Assembly (NCBI GenBank): GCA_009777475.1
Contig: WRLU01000002.1
Span: 1 to 64,000, forward strand
DNA: 64,000 nucleotides
From: Oscillospiraceae bacterium
Lineage (GTDB): Bacteria; Bacillota; Clostridia; Oscillospirales; UBA929
Direction of reading: 5' to 3'
Position 1 is the stretch's first letter. The number at the start of each line of letters is the position of its first letter. The translations under genes and the position numbers were made by a program. This document shows positions 54,649-62,872 of this stretch, piece after piece. The notes beneath the pieces were generated by a model. That model worked only from the letters and a program-made list of their open reading frames with translations. It did not search any database and was not told the origin of the DNA.

Positions 54649-54927
54649 TTTTTTTCATGCTTAGGCTTGACAAAACACTAAGGAGCGTGGCACAATATGT
54701 AGTAGATAGCTCCACTGAAATTAACAAGAGGGATGTAGAGGCAAAGCGGAAAAACTAAGCCTTGGCTCACGGCATAAACAACCTTTTATGCCATGCCGGA
54801 GATGAGAAACTGAGAAACAGCATATCCTTCAACCTTTGTTCGCTGATAAAAAACAGTTATAAGCTTTAACAGCTTGTGCTTGACAAATGCAGTATAAGGC
54901 TAACCGTTGAAACAAGGCAGGTGGAAA
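54649..54927. other. Intergenic stretch between tlyA and nadK
   Basis: The 279 bases hold no convincing gene. Two TTGACA hexamers (near 54668 and 54883) suggest promoter activity for nadK, but their -10 partners are weak. Confidence 0.4.
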
Positions 54928-55770
54928 ATGAAAAAAATTGTATTATTCCCCAACCCTGAGAGAGATAAGGATTTCCGCGTAACCCGAGAGTCTTGCAGAC
55001 TTCTGGAGGATCAGGGGCTTGTCTGTTGCGGCACTGACACTTCGCCGATACCTGGATTGCCATGCCCCCCGCTTGAGGATGCGTTCTGCTCGGCGCAGGC
55101 CGTTCTGTGCTTCGGCGGAGATGGAACCCTGTTGCGTTGCGCACGATCTGCCCTGCCGTACAATGTCCCGGTATTGGGCATTAACATGGGTCACACCGGA
55201 TTTTTAACTCAGATAAAGCCAGCTGATTTACATGAGCTTAATAAAATTGCCAGCGGCAATTTTACCGTGCAGGAGCGAATGACGCTGAAAGCGGCGCATC
55301 TGAAAGGCCCACAGATTCTATCGGAGCAGGATGCGCTGAACGATATTGTTGTTCACAGAGGTGCAACAGTTCAAACTATTTCACTTGATATTAGGATTGA
55401 AGACCGTCCGTTGGCGTCATTTATGGCAGATGGGGCAATTATCTTCTCTGCCACCGGGTCTACGGGTTACGCGCTGTCCTCGGGCGGCCCTGTGGTTGAC
55501 CCGGCATTGGACACTATGATCATTACCCCAATTTGCGCCCACACAGCTTTTGCCCATTCCTTTGTATTGTCACCGGACAGGGTTTTGGCAATCCACCCCA
55601 CTCAGGCCGACCAAAGGGAAGCCTACCTCTCTGTCGATGGTCAGCCCCCGGTCAGGCTAAATGCGGGGGAGAGGGTTGAAATCAGCCGTTCAGAGCAAAT
55701 TGCGCGATTTATTGTTTTAGAAGGACACACCTTCTTCGATAATGTAAGGACCAAGATTCACCGCATGTAA
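54928..55770 (+). CDS. nadK: NAD kinase
   Basis: Phosphorylates NAD to NADP. The ATG at 54928 gives 280 residues with AGGTGG upstream. GGDGTLLRC (the catalytic GGDG) lies near residue 60; NMGHTGFLTQ, a DGAIIFSATGSTGYALSSGGP segment and SVDGQ are all typical. Confidence 0.96.
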   Translation: MKKIVLFPNPERDKDFRVTRESCRLLEDQGLVCCGTDTSPIPGLPCPPLEDAFCSAQAVLCFGGDGTLLRCARSALPYNVPVLGINMGHTGFLTQIKPADLHELNKIASGNFTVQERMTLKAAHLKGPQILSEQDALNDIVVHRGATVQTISLDIRIEDRPLASFMADGAIIFSATGSTGYALSSGGPVVDPALDTMIITPICAHTAFAHSFVLSPDRVLAIHPTQADQREAYLSVDGQPPVRLNAGERVEISRSEQIARFIVLEGHTFFDNVRTKIHRM

Positions 55771-55832
55771 TCCCATGAAACGTATCCAATGATGGCTGTG
55801 CTGGGCTTTTCCAATACCGTACCCTATCTCAT

Positions 55833-57758
55833 TTATTTATCTTCTGAGGCAATATCATGCCTGGTGTATTCCGGCAGCAACTTGCTTATGCTTGCCTTTA
55901 TATCGCCCTTTTCGGCGAGGACTCGCTCCAGCTCCATTAAAATAGCCGCACGCTCCTGCTCCCCCGGGATTGGTGCGTTTGCTATAAAGATTTTCTCATC
56001 GTCCGTACGCATGACATATTCGGCGTTAATTAAGAGTTCTTCATACAGCTTTTCACCGGGACGCAGACCCGTAAACTCAATGTCAATGTCCCTTCCGGGT
56101 GTCAGTCCCGCCATTTCAATCATAGTACGCGCTAAATCTACAATTTTAACCGGATCTCCCATGTCCAAAAGAAAGGTTTCACCCCCATTTGCCATTGCCC
56201 CGGCCTGTAAAACCAAGCTAACTGCTTCGGTAATAGTCATAAAGTAACGGATAATTTCGGGGTGCATTACAGTAACGGGTCCGCCTGATTCAATTTGCCT
56301 TCTGAACACAGGCACCACAGATCCGTTTGACCCCAGAACATTACCGAAACGCACTGCAACAAACTCAACTCCCCTTCCGTTCATGGATTGCAGGATAATT
56401 TCCGCCAGGCGTTTTGAGGCACCCATGACATTTGTGGGGTTGACGGCCTTGTCTGTGCTTATCATAACAAACCGTCGCACCGAATGCTTCTGAGAGCAAA
56501 GGGCTGTGTTGTATGTCCCGAACACATTGTTTTTTATAGCTAATTCGGGACATTCCTCCATCAAAGGCACATGCTTGTATGCCGCCGCGTGAAAAACAAC
56601 AGATGGGCGTGTCTCAGCGAAAACCTCATCCAGCCGGCATTTATCCTGTATAGAGCCTATGCGGATAACAACATTTTCAGCCTTATCAGGATACCTGATC
56701 CGCAGCTCCTGTGCCAGATCGTAGGCATTGTTTTCGTAGAAATCATAAATGACTAACATTTGAGGATCAAACCTTAAAATCTGCCTGCAAAGCTCCGAGC
56801 CGATGGACCCGCCTCCCCCGGTAACCAGCACACATCTGTTGGTGATATAGCTTGCCATATCATTCGGGCACAAAACCGCCTCCCTTCGCCATAAAAGGTC
56901 TGAAACGTCTAGATTTTGCAGTGACGTAACCTTTGCCTCCTCAATGGTGGTGACCTTTTTCATGGTATGCACGGCGCATCCTGTGGGGGCGCAAACCGAA
57001 ATTAGCTTACGCATTTGATCTGGGGTAGCAGAGGGTATGGCGATTATAATTTCCATTATACCGTGTTTTTTTACTATATTAGGAATCATATCCGAGCCGC
57101 CTAAAATACGCACACTCCGGATGTTCCTGTTGTGCTTGCCAGGATTGTCATCGATAATTCCAACGACTAAATAACGGCAGTCCTTACCCTGCAACTGGAA
57201 ATCCTTGAGCAGGGCGGCTGCGGCAGTTCCCGCGCCTACAATCAGTGTAGGCACTCTCTTGTCGTGTCCCCATTTCAGCCAATTATAATACCTGTGCGTT
57301 GATTTCCAAATAACAGGGGAAAGTCTGACTAACCCTGTCATTGTAATAAACAGATAAAAAGCTGTTACAAGAATAATAGGGGGCGGCCACCGGAGAATAT
57401 CGGGGTTGGTCAAAACCATTTTATCATAACTGCTTACCATGTAATATCCCATAGCAAGATATGGGATTAATGTTGCAAAAACCGATCCAATCAACATGCG
57501 CAGGAGCTCAAGCAGTGAAATATGCCGTAACATATCCCTGTACAGGCCCAGCGGTATAAAAAACAGAATGACGCCTAAAATTTGAAACGGTATACTATAC
57601 ACATAGGCAGAGAGGTAGCCCTGGCGCGGCCCCGGCAGCTGATCGAGGGCTAAATACGAAAAGAGGGAGATTGCGGCTATATAGGCAAGGGATATAAAAA
57701 TACAGTCACAAAGACAAAAAACCACACGCCTGAGGTTTCCCTTAATTCTATTCTTCAA
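55833..57758 (-). CDS. Membrane-bound UDP-sugar 4,6-dehydratase (CapD/WbpM/PglF type)
   Basis: A 641-residue protein: four N-terminal membrane helices (residues ~10-125), a CoA-binding-like domain (~140-270) and a C-terminal short-chain dehydrogenase domain with TGGGGSIGSELCRQ and STDKAVNPTNVMGASKR. The Met-x3-Lys in place of Tyr-x3-Lys is the hallmark of FlaA1/PglF dehydratases. It probably converts UDP-GlcNAc to the 4-keto-6-deoxy sugar used by the aminotransferase at 52.4 kb. Its promoter overlaps that of the divergent transferase. Confidence 0.94.
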   Translation of the reverse strand: MKNRIKGNLRRVVFCLCDCIFISLAYIAAISLFSYLALDQLPGPRQGYLSAYVYSIPFQILGVILFFIPLGLYRDMLRHISLLELLRMLIGSVFATLIPYLAMGYYMVSSYDKMVLTNPDILRWPPPIILVTAFYLFITMTGLVRLSPVIWKSTHRYYNWLKWGHDKRVPTLIVGAGTAAAALLKDFQLQGKDCRYLVVGIIDDNPGKHNRNIRSVRILGGSDMIPNIVKKHGIMEIIIAIPSATPDQMRKLISVCAPTGCAVHTMKKVTTIEEAKVTSLQNLDVSDLLWRREAVLCPNDMASYITNRCVLVTGGGGSIGSELCRQILRFDPQMLVIYDFYENNAYDLAQELRIRYPDKAENVVIRIGSIQDKCRLDEVFAETRPSVVFHAAAYKHVPLMEECPELAIKNNVFGTYNTALCSQKHSVRRFVMISTDKAVNPTNVMGASKRLAEIILQSMNGRGVEFVAVRFGNVLGSNGSVVPVFRRQIESGGPVTVMHPEIIRYFMTITEAVSLVLQAGAMANGGETFLLDMGDPVKIVDLARTMIEMAGLTPGRDIDIEFTGLRPGEKLYEELLINAEYVMRTDDEKIFIANAPIPGEQERAAILMELERVLAEKGDIKASISKLLPEYTRHDIASEDK

Positions 57759-57786
57759 GAGCTGCCGACCTCCCCTTTAATTGTTA

Positions 57787-57815
57787 TTGCAATCGCAAAT
57801 TTCTCATAGTATAAT
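57787..57815 (+). promoter_or_regulatory. Rightward promoter of sugar transferase 2
   Basis: TTGCAA (57787-57792), 17-base spacer, perfect TATAAT (57810-57815). Its -10 element overlaps the -10 of the leftward promoter, so both cannot be occupied together. Confidence 0.85.
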
Positions 57816-57836
57816 GCAAATGTGTTGTTATGTCAA
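57808..57836 (-). promoter_or_regulatory. Leftward promoter of the CapD-type dehydratase
   Basis: On the minus strand: TTGACA (57831-57836), 17-base spacer, TATACT (57808-57813). Both hexamers are near consensus. Confidence 0.85.
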
Positions 57837-57880
57837 TCGGCAGGGAATATAAACAAAAAATAATAAGGGCAGGAGTCATT

Positions 57881-58462
57881 ATGTATAAAGCAGTTAAACG
57901 GATGTTGGATATTTTGGGCATAATCCTTTTGTCGCCTGTTTTGCTCCCAATGCTTCTGATTTTAGCCATATCAATAAAAGCAGATTCTCCCGGACCAGCT
58001 TTTTTCAAACAAAAAAGGGCAGGAAAAAACCAAAGCCACTTTATGATTTACAAGTATCGTACCATGTACATAGATACCCCTAGTGATATGCCTACACATA
58101 TGCTGGAAAACCCTGATACCTACATCACAAAGGCCGGACGTTTTCTGCGGAGGACCAGCTTAGATGAATTGCCGCAGATTATAAATATACTCAAAGGGGA
58201 AATGAGCTTTATAGGTCCCCGCCCCGCCCTTTGGAACCAGTTTGACCTAATAAATCTGAGGGTCGGCAATGGTTCCGATGCCTTGGCTCCGGGACTAACC
58301 GGGTTGGCTCAGATTCGCGGACGTGATGAGCTCCCCATAAATGAAAAGGCCATTATTGACGGAGAATACGCCGAAAATTTTGGATTTATTGCCGATTTGA
58401 AAATATTTCTCGGTACCTTCGGGGTGGTTTTAGGCGCAAAGGGTGTGAAGGAAGGGAAATAG
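57881..58462 (+). CDS. Polyprenol-phosphate phosphoglycosyl transferase (PglC-like) 2
   Basis: About 193 residues from the ATG at 57881 (GGAG upstream): the size of minimal monotopic PglC enzymes. A re-entrant hydrophobic helix (residues ~10-32), YKYRTMYIDTP, the catalytic Asp-Glu in RRTSLDELPQIINILKGEM, and FIGPRPALW are visible. With the PglF- and PglE-like genes it suggests a bacillosamine-type initiating step. After it, 58463-58621 holds only a CCTTGCC/GGCAAGG hairpin without a T-run. Confidence 0.92.
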   Translation: MYKAVKRMLDILGIILLSPVLLPMLLILAISIKADSPGPAFFKQKRAGKNQSHFMIYKYRTMYIDTPSDMPTHMLENPDTYITKAGRFLRRTSLDELPQIINILKGEMSFIGPRPALWNQFDLINLRVGNGSDALAPGLTGLAQIRGRDELPINEKAIIDGEYAENFGFIADLKIFLGTFGVVLGAKGVKEGK

Positions 58463-58621
58463 CCGCCATCAAGCGTGTCAGACTACCGAAGCTCCCCTTG
58501 CCGTACGGCTGGCAAGGGAGGGAATGCTCAAAATCCGAAAAACGAGTTAGAATGGCGATAAGGTCAGCGGTTTAGCGATACATAATGCCATCTTTTTTAG
58601 ATTCATGGAGAAAATGTTTAT

Positions 58622-59326
58622 ATGAGAATCATGACAAAAAGCTTAGTAGATGGATGGAATTTCTATAGTTTTGTGGGTTGCGAACCGTATGAAAGTTTTG
58701 TCGAGGAATTTAAGGAAGCTTTTGTTGATGTTTCCTTAATGAATGGGAATATAGATATACTTTCACAGGAATATGAGGAACATATCAAAAAAACTTTTAA
58801 ATCGGGCATTTTTGAAGAAGCTAAAGCAAAAAACCTCATTTTTCAAAAAGACGGACGTGTAAGAAAGCTGGATGAAGAAACCTACAATGGTTTGAGCAAA
58901 CTTCGGAAAATTCTTGACTCTACAATGAAGCGGGGCTTTGCTGAAATTGAACGCCATGCGGAAAATATTCGCAAAGGCGACTATCTACCGGCAATAAAAT
59001 CATTGGCGATGATTGGCAGGCATGATGCTGAGATTCAATTTTTGCAGATAAAAGAAAACACAGTACAGGTGCAAGTGCATCCCCTTTGTCGCCCAAAGGA
59101 AATTTTTGAATTTCACTTGGTAGGCAATTTGAATTTTGACTTGCAAGAATCGGAAGAAAATAGCTATATGAAGATATTGTATGAGGAATTATTTGATTGT
59201 GGAGAAGGGGATTTTGAGTACAATTTGCTTTTAGAAATTATGCCCAAGGCAGAGCAAGAACAAGAATACTTGACCGAAATATCTTTTCTATTTTCGAGAG
59301 TGGATATTGGCGTTGCGGCTCGTTGA
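58622..59326 (+). CDS. Hypothetical protein, possibly DUF4085-like
   Basis: A 234-residue soluble, acidic protein. The N-terminus (MRIMTKSLVDGWN) and helical first half recall DUF4085 proteins, but I am unsure. No enzyme motif seen. It overlaps or abuts the immunity-type gene that follows, so it may belong to the same toxin/immunity island. No good ribosome binding site is visible beyond a weak GGAGAA. Confidence 0.6.
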   Translation: MRIMTKSLVDGWNFYSFVGCEPYESFVEEFKEAFVDVSLMNGNIDILSQEYEEHIKKTFKSGIFEEAKAKNLIFQKDGRVRKLDEETYNGLSKLRKILDSTMKRGFAEIERHAENIRKGDYLPAIKSLAMIGRHDAEIQFLQIKENTVQVQVHPLCRPKEIFEFHLVGNLNFDLQESEENSYMKILYEELFDCGEGDFEYNLLLEIMPKAEQEQEYLTEISFLFSRVDIGVAAR

Positions 59327-59342
59327 GATGGAGGTGTATTCT

Positions 59343-59669
59343 GTGGACACAAACAAAATAAAAATGATATTCCTTATTATTCTTTTACTTGTGAATGTTT
59401 TTCAGTTTATCTGGGGTATTTATGGCATTCCGTTTTCTGCGAATGCGGTTCCGGATGAGGAAATAGCATTAAAGATTGCGGAAGCTGTCTTGGTTGCCGC
59501 ATATGGGGATGCGGTTTTACTGGATAGGCCTTTTGTTACAAGCAAACCTCAGCTTGGAAACATATGGCATGTAACAGGAACTCTTCCAGATGGTTTTATG
59601 GGTGTGACATATGAAGTAATTATCAGGCGACATGATGGGAAAGTGCTTAAAACAGGACTTACTAAATAA
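59343..59669 (+). CDS. NTF2-fold immunity protein (YbbC/YhhH-like), membrane-anchored
   Basis: About 108 residues from a GTG at 59343, six bases after GGAGGTG. One membrane helix (residues ~7-28) is followed by a domain with VPDEEIALKIAEAV, PFVTSKPQLGN, WHVTGTLP and HDGKVLK. This pattern is typical of NTF2-fold immunity proteins of polymorphic toxin systems. It probably protects against an Rhs-type toxin, and the Rhs core remnant lies 600 bases downstream. Confidence 0.75.
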   Translation: MDTNKIKMIFLIILLLVNVFQFIWGIYGIPFSANAVPDEEIALKIAEAVLVAAYGDAVLLDRPFVTSKPQLGNIWHVTGTLPDGFMGVTYEVIIRRHDGKVLKTGLTK

Positions 59670-59708
59670 CTTGTCCTGTAGGTCTCAAAACCCGAATAAA
59701 CCTACGAC

Positions 59709-59859
59709 TACCATATTCGAGGTTATTGTGGAAAACCGTTTTTTTTTGCTGGATATGTTTTTAACGGACTATATCCATGTATCAGAGGATGGGAAATTCA
59801 TATATCTTGAAACAGATTATGACCTGAACGAGAGCAATTATTATCGGCTAAAAAAATAA
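59709..59859 (+). pseudogene. 5'-truncated copy of the small membrane protein gene
   Basis: The frame encodes the same C-terminal ~50 residues as the intact gene at 62722-63084. It is joined to unrelated sequence after the NTF2-type immunity gene. It has no start codon or ribosome binding site of its own. Confidence 0.8.
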
Positions 59860-59923
59860 CGTCTGACCTACACTTAGAATCACACTCAACCCCCACGCCC
59901 CCAAATTTCCCTTTGCAAAAAGC
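59709..59923 (+). repeat. 215-bp inverted repeat, left copy
   Basis: Matches 62658-62872 on the opposite strand with essentially one visible mismatch. It carries the last ~50 codons of the small membrane protein gene (FEVIVENRFFLLDMF... YYRLKK) plus 70 bases beyond. Here the coding part lacks its 5' half, so it is a dead duplicate. Confidence 0.92.
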
Positions 59924-60019
59924 CGAAAGATGTAGTAAAATAGCAGCAAGCAGCGAGGGGGCTTGCTGTGGACGGTTACCCGCCTTTACCAAACGCGTTA
60001 TCGCGTGAGGAAAGGGGGA

Positions 60020-60109
60020 ATGCTTGTGAGAATGATAGTTCTGCGATTTTTCGTAGTCTTTTTAGCAGTGCTTGCACTGTTGATATATTTATCACCAAAA
60101 GCAATGTAG
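60020..60109 (+). CDS. Candidate 29-residue hydrophobic peptide
   Basis: ATG 60020 (or GTG 60026, seven bases after an AGGGGG run) opens a 29-codon frame, MLVRMIVLRFFVVFLAVLAL then a short tail, i.e. one membrane helix. An 8-bp hairpin (60106-60113/60128-60135) starts at its stop codon. Size, helix and following hairpin resemble type I toxin or small holin-like genes, but no antisense RNA was identified. Confidence 0.35.
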   Translation: MLVRMIVLRFFVVFLAVLALLIYLSPKAM

Positions 60110-60135
60110 CCGTCCCCCTCCAAGAGTACGGCTAC
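60106..60135 (+). terminator. Hairpin at the end of the small peptide frame
   Basis: GTAGCCGT (60106-60113) pairs perfectly with ACGGCTAC (60128-60135). No T-run follows, so it may be an mRNA-stabilising structure. A second small palindrome, ACCGTT-T-AACGGT, lies about 25 bases on. Confidence 0.4.
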
Positions 60136-60240
60136 AAAGTAAAAACAACTGTGAGGTAACCGTTTAACGGTCAGCACCCCTTGCTGCCCTCATTGTAACA
60201 GCTGTGAAGGGCATTGTCAAGTGTAATTTTTTACAAAAAG

Positions 60241-60768
60241 GAGGCTTTTCATGCTAAGATAACCCTCGTCCTCGCTCTGCTGTGCAGTATGTTGCCCTCA
60301 AGGGCAACTGACCCACCCGCCCATGGCGGATACATAGAAATCACAACCATAACCACCACCTACACCTATTACCCTGACAATATGCGCAAGAGCAAAGGCA
60401 GTACCAAACAAATCTGGATTGGTGATGAAATCGCCCTTGACATGAATGGGAATAGTGTGGTAAGCTCTTACATACACGGCAACAAGCTCATTGAGTCTGG
60501 CTACGGTTGGTACCTGTATAATGCCCATGGTGACGTGGTGCAGTTGGCTGACGACAGCGGGGATGTTACGCACGATTACGATTATGACCCGTTTGGCGTG
60601 GAACGTGGCTCCAACGCCGGCGAGAATCCGTACCGCTACGCCGGGGAGTATTTCGATACCGAGAGTGGGTATGTGTACCTCAGGGCGAGGTACTATGTGC
60701 CGGGGTTGGGGAGGTTTGTGTCCGAGATAGCAACTCAAATTAGGGATATTTCGCAGTATTTTTAGCTC
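60241..60768 (+). pseudogene. Decayed secreted Rhs/YD-repeat protein: leader joined to Rhs core
   Basis: A ribosome binding site (AAGGAGG) precedes an ATG that now runs into a stop after three codons. In the +1 frame the sequence encodes a signal peptide (LVLALLCSMLPSRA) and the start YIEITTITT, as in the sister leader at 62432-62620. It then jumps into YD-repeat sequence (ESGYGWYLYNAHGDVVQ, DYDYDPFG) and the Rhs core (NPYRYAGEYFDTESGYVYLR, ARYYVPGLGRF). It stops about 15 residues past the core, so the toxin tip is missing. Frameshift at the leader, internal deletion and lost tip mark it as dead. Confidence 0.85.
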
Positions 60769-60930
60769 TCGATTTATATATTCCTAATATTTTCCAAAAC
60801 AATTTAATTCAAGGGAGTTCATTGATAAAACTTTCTGTAAACTGCTGCCAGACAAGCTAACCAGCACAGGAAAATGAGATGAACCACTAGTCTTGCACAT
60901 AATCTATGTCTTTGCAAAGGGGTAATTATC

Positions 60931-61464
60931 ATGAAAAAAGCTATCCCTAGACTAGGCATCAGTTTGGGATTGATGGTGTTTATTTTCTTTTCCGTGCTTA
61001 TGTTATGCCGCTTTCTCCCGAAGGTTCCCGAGGATTACTCTAACTGGAAAACTGTTGAGATAGATAACTGTGGTTCTCTAAAAATACCAAATAATTGGGC
61101 TCTATATGAAAAGGGAGATTTCTTATATGTTGAAAACAAAGATAAAGGATTGGTTATGGCTCAGAGTTTTTCTGATGCGGGAATATCAGAGAATATGGAA
61201 GGCGATGAAGAGTTTAATGAATTTTTGGGCAGAATAAAAAACATCAAAGCCTTATCCGCTACAGCATTTTCTAATGGTGCCACCTATGGGAAAACATCTC
61301 TGCTAAAAGATAATAACGAATATGAAAAATACTATCTAAGCGTTGGATATGACCTCTATGCAGAGGAAGAAAGAAATGTATTGTTCATTATTTGGGATGA
61401 GACTGTGGATTTTAAAATGATACAAAAAATAGCAAGATCATTTAACACATTTCCACCTGATTGA
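60931..61464 (+). CDS. Hypothetical membrane-anchored protein, possible immunity protein
   Basis: A 177-residue protein with one N-terminal membrane helix (residues ~8-28) and a soluble beta-rich domain (LKIPNNWALYEKGDFLYVEN). AAAGGGG precedes the ATG. No family recognised. Its place right after the Rhs core remnant is the usual immunity-gene position. Confidence 0.65.
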   Translation: MKKAIPRLGISLGLMVFIFFSVLMLCRFLPKVPEDYSNWKTVEIDNCGSLKIPNNWALYEKGDFLYVENKDKGLVMAQSFSDAGISENMEGDEEFNEFLGRIKNIKALSATAFSNGATYGKTSLLKDNNEYEKYYLSVGYDLYAEEERNVLFIIWDETVDFKMIQKIARSFNTFPPD

Positions 61465-61568
61465 TTGAATGCGACAAATTCGGCACACGTTGAAAACAAT
61501 GATGAAATCGAATTTATGTGTTTCGTTAGTTTGCAAGCATACAAAGATTTTTGTTAGAATTTGAGAGA

Positions 61569-61698
61569 ATGCAGGAGGTGTTTATTGGGAAAATTCCTGA
61601 AAGGGTAGAGTATTTGTCTTCATATTCTAACGTTTCTTTGGATTATTTCGTAAATTCCCTAGTGGATATTTGGTCTTGGGACTGTGAACAAAGTGTAT
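61569..61698 (+). pseudogene. Truncated start of an unknown small gene
   Basis: From ATG 61569 the frame reads MQEVFIGKIPERVEYLSSYS then a plausible soluble segment to about residue 43. From about 61698 it continues only as the antisense of the minus-strand fragment below. It looks like a gene cut by the junction of opposite-strand material. Confidence 0.35.
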
Positions 61699-61699
61699 C

Positions 61700-61975
61700 T
61701 CATCCCCATTTACACGTTCGCTTACTTTCTCCCCCATATTTCCTCTTGTTCTTCGATAAAAGATTTCCAACGATGGAATAACCGCTCCCCTTGTTATCCC
61801 CACCTTTTACAACAAAGGTACTGCCTCCTTCTAAAGTTTTTTTAGGTATCATGGCTACATGAAGTCTTTTTGAATACGCTGCTTTTGATGGAACCCCGGT
61901 CTTGTGCTGATGGTACAGGGTTGAATAGTTACCATTTGCGGGATTTTGAGTAGTTGCCTTGTTGATATAAATCAG
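61700..61975 (-). pseudogene. Start-less C-terminal reading frame, possible toxin tip
   Basis: An open frame of 91 codons without a proper start encodes YHQHKTGVPSKAAYSKRLH, then IPKKTLEGGSTFVVKGGDN and a basic end (LLSKNKRKYGGESKRTCKWG). Basic Gly/Lys-rich tails are common in nuclease toxins of Rhs proteins. It sits downstream of the DUF4279 gene on the same strand. Function is not recognised. Confidence 0.4.
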
Positions 61976-62021
61976 CTACCCACAACCCAACCTTACTCAA
62001 TTATCCGTGATATACGCTACA

Positions 62022-62435
62022 TCATTCATAACAATAGAGGTCAAAGCCTATTTCCGCATTGATGGAAGTGGCAAAAAATAATATTTTGCGCGATAACACC
62101 ACCTCCGGACTGTCTCCATCCTGCATATGGATTACGACTTCAAAATTTGTTTCTAAGTCATACTCTTTGCACAGTTCACACAATATCTCGGATTTTCCAC
62201 TTAAGATATCGACAAGTTCTTCAAACAGGATGGAAACAGCAGCACATCGTTTTTTCTCTACACATATCTCCCAAGTTGTATACGCAAGTGTCCCAAGAGG
62301 AAAACTATCTCTGGTTCTTGTCCGTGTTGGAATTATCCCGATTTTTTGAGTTGCTCTTTCAAGGTCAAAATCTTTGCCCGCTAAGTAGAAAGTTATCTTA
62401 ATGCTTGGGATAATTCTTTTTTTACGCAAATTCAT
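62022..62435 (-). CDS. DUF4279 protein, likely immunity protein
   Basis: A 137-residue soluble protein matching the DUF4279 pattern: SIKITFYLAGKDFDLERAT, IIPTRTRTRDSFPLG, TTWEICVEKK, then a helix and a terminal beta pair. This family is often found beside contact-dependent and Rhs toxins. Its ATG overlaps the stop of the truncated leader gene upstream (ATGA), so that short frame now drives its translation. Confidence 0.7.
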   Translation of the reverse strand: MNLRKKRIIPSIKITFYLAGKDFDLERATQKIGIIPTRTRTRDSFPLGTLAYTTWEICVEKKRCAAVSILFEELVDILSGKSEILCELCKEYDLETNFEVVIHMQDGDSPEVVLSRKILFFATSINAEIGFDLYCYE

Positions 62436-62620
62436 TTGTACAACCTCCTGCTGATTTCGTGATAGCCTTCAAAACAATTTCTTTCGTTTTTGTCGTAGGT
62501 GTAGGTCGTGCTGATGGTGATGCTTGTGATTTCTATGTATCCGTCGTAGGTGAGTGGGTCAGTTGCCTTTGATGGCAACATACTGCACAGCAGAGAGAGG
62601 ATGAGGGTTAGACTTAGCAT
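62432..62620 (-). pseudogene. Truncated leader of a secreted YD-repeat protein
   Basis: From ATG 62620 (AAGGAGG upstream) the frame encodes a signal peptide (MLSLTLILSLLCSMLPSKA) and ~43 further residues, starting YIEITSITI, then stops at 62432. The same leader appears, frameshifted, at 60241. The Rhs body has been deleted, leaving a 62-residue secreted stub coupled to DUF4279. Confidence 0.7.
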
Positions 62621-62656
62621 GAGAAGCCTCCTTTTGTAAAAAAATACACTTGACAA
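62508..62656 (-). repeat. Leader repeat, right copy
   Basis: About 150 bases around the leader, from TGTCAAGTGTA through the signal peptide region, match 60212-60360 in inverted orientation with several mismatches and a one-base indel. In this copy it directly abuts the 215-bp repeat; in the left copy 288 bases separate them. Confidence 0.8.
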
Positions 62657-62657
62657 A

Positions 62658-62872
62658 GCTTTTTGCAAGGGGAAATTTGGGGGCGTGGGGGTTGAGTGTG
62701 ATTCTAAGTGTAGGTCAGACGTTATTTTTTTAGCCGATAATAATTGCTCTCGTTCAGGTCATAATCTGTTTCAAGATATATGAATTTCCCATCCTCTGAT
62801 ACATGGATATAGTCCGTTAAAAACATATCCAGCAAAAAAAAACGGTTTTCCACAATAACCTCGAATATGGTA
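62658..62872 (-). repeat. 215-bp inverted repeat, right copy
   Basis: Reverse complement of 59709-59923. This copy holds the intact 3' half of the small membrane protein gene, so it is the likely source. The pair can form a large inverted duplication about 2.7 kb apart. Confidence 0.92.

Noticed and set aside
58492..58520. Terminator after sugar transferase 2
   Set aside because: The CCTTGCC/GGCAAGG hairpin is clear but has no T-run on either side; left as a plain hairpin.
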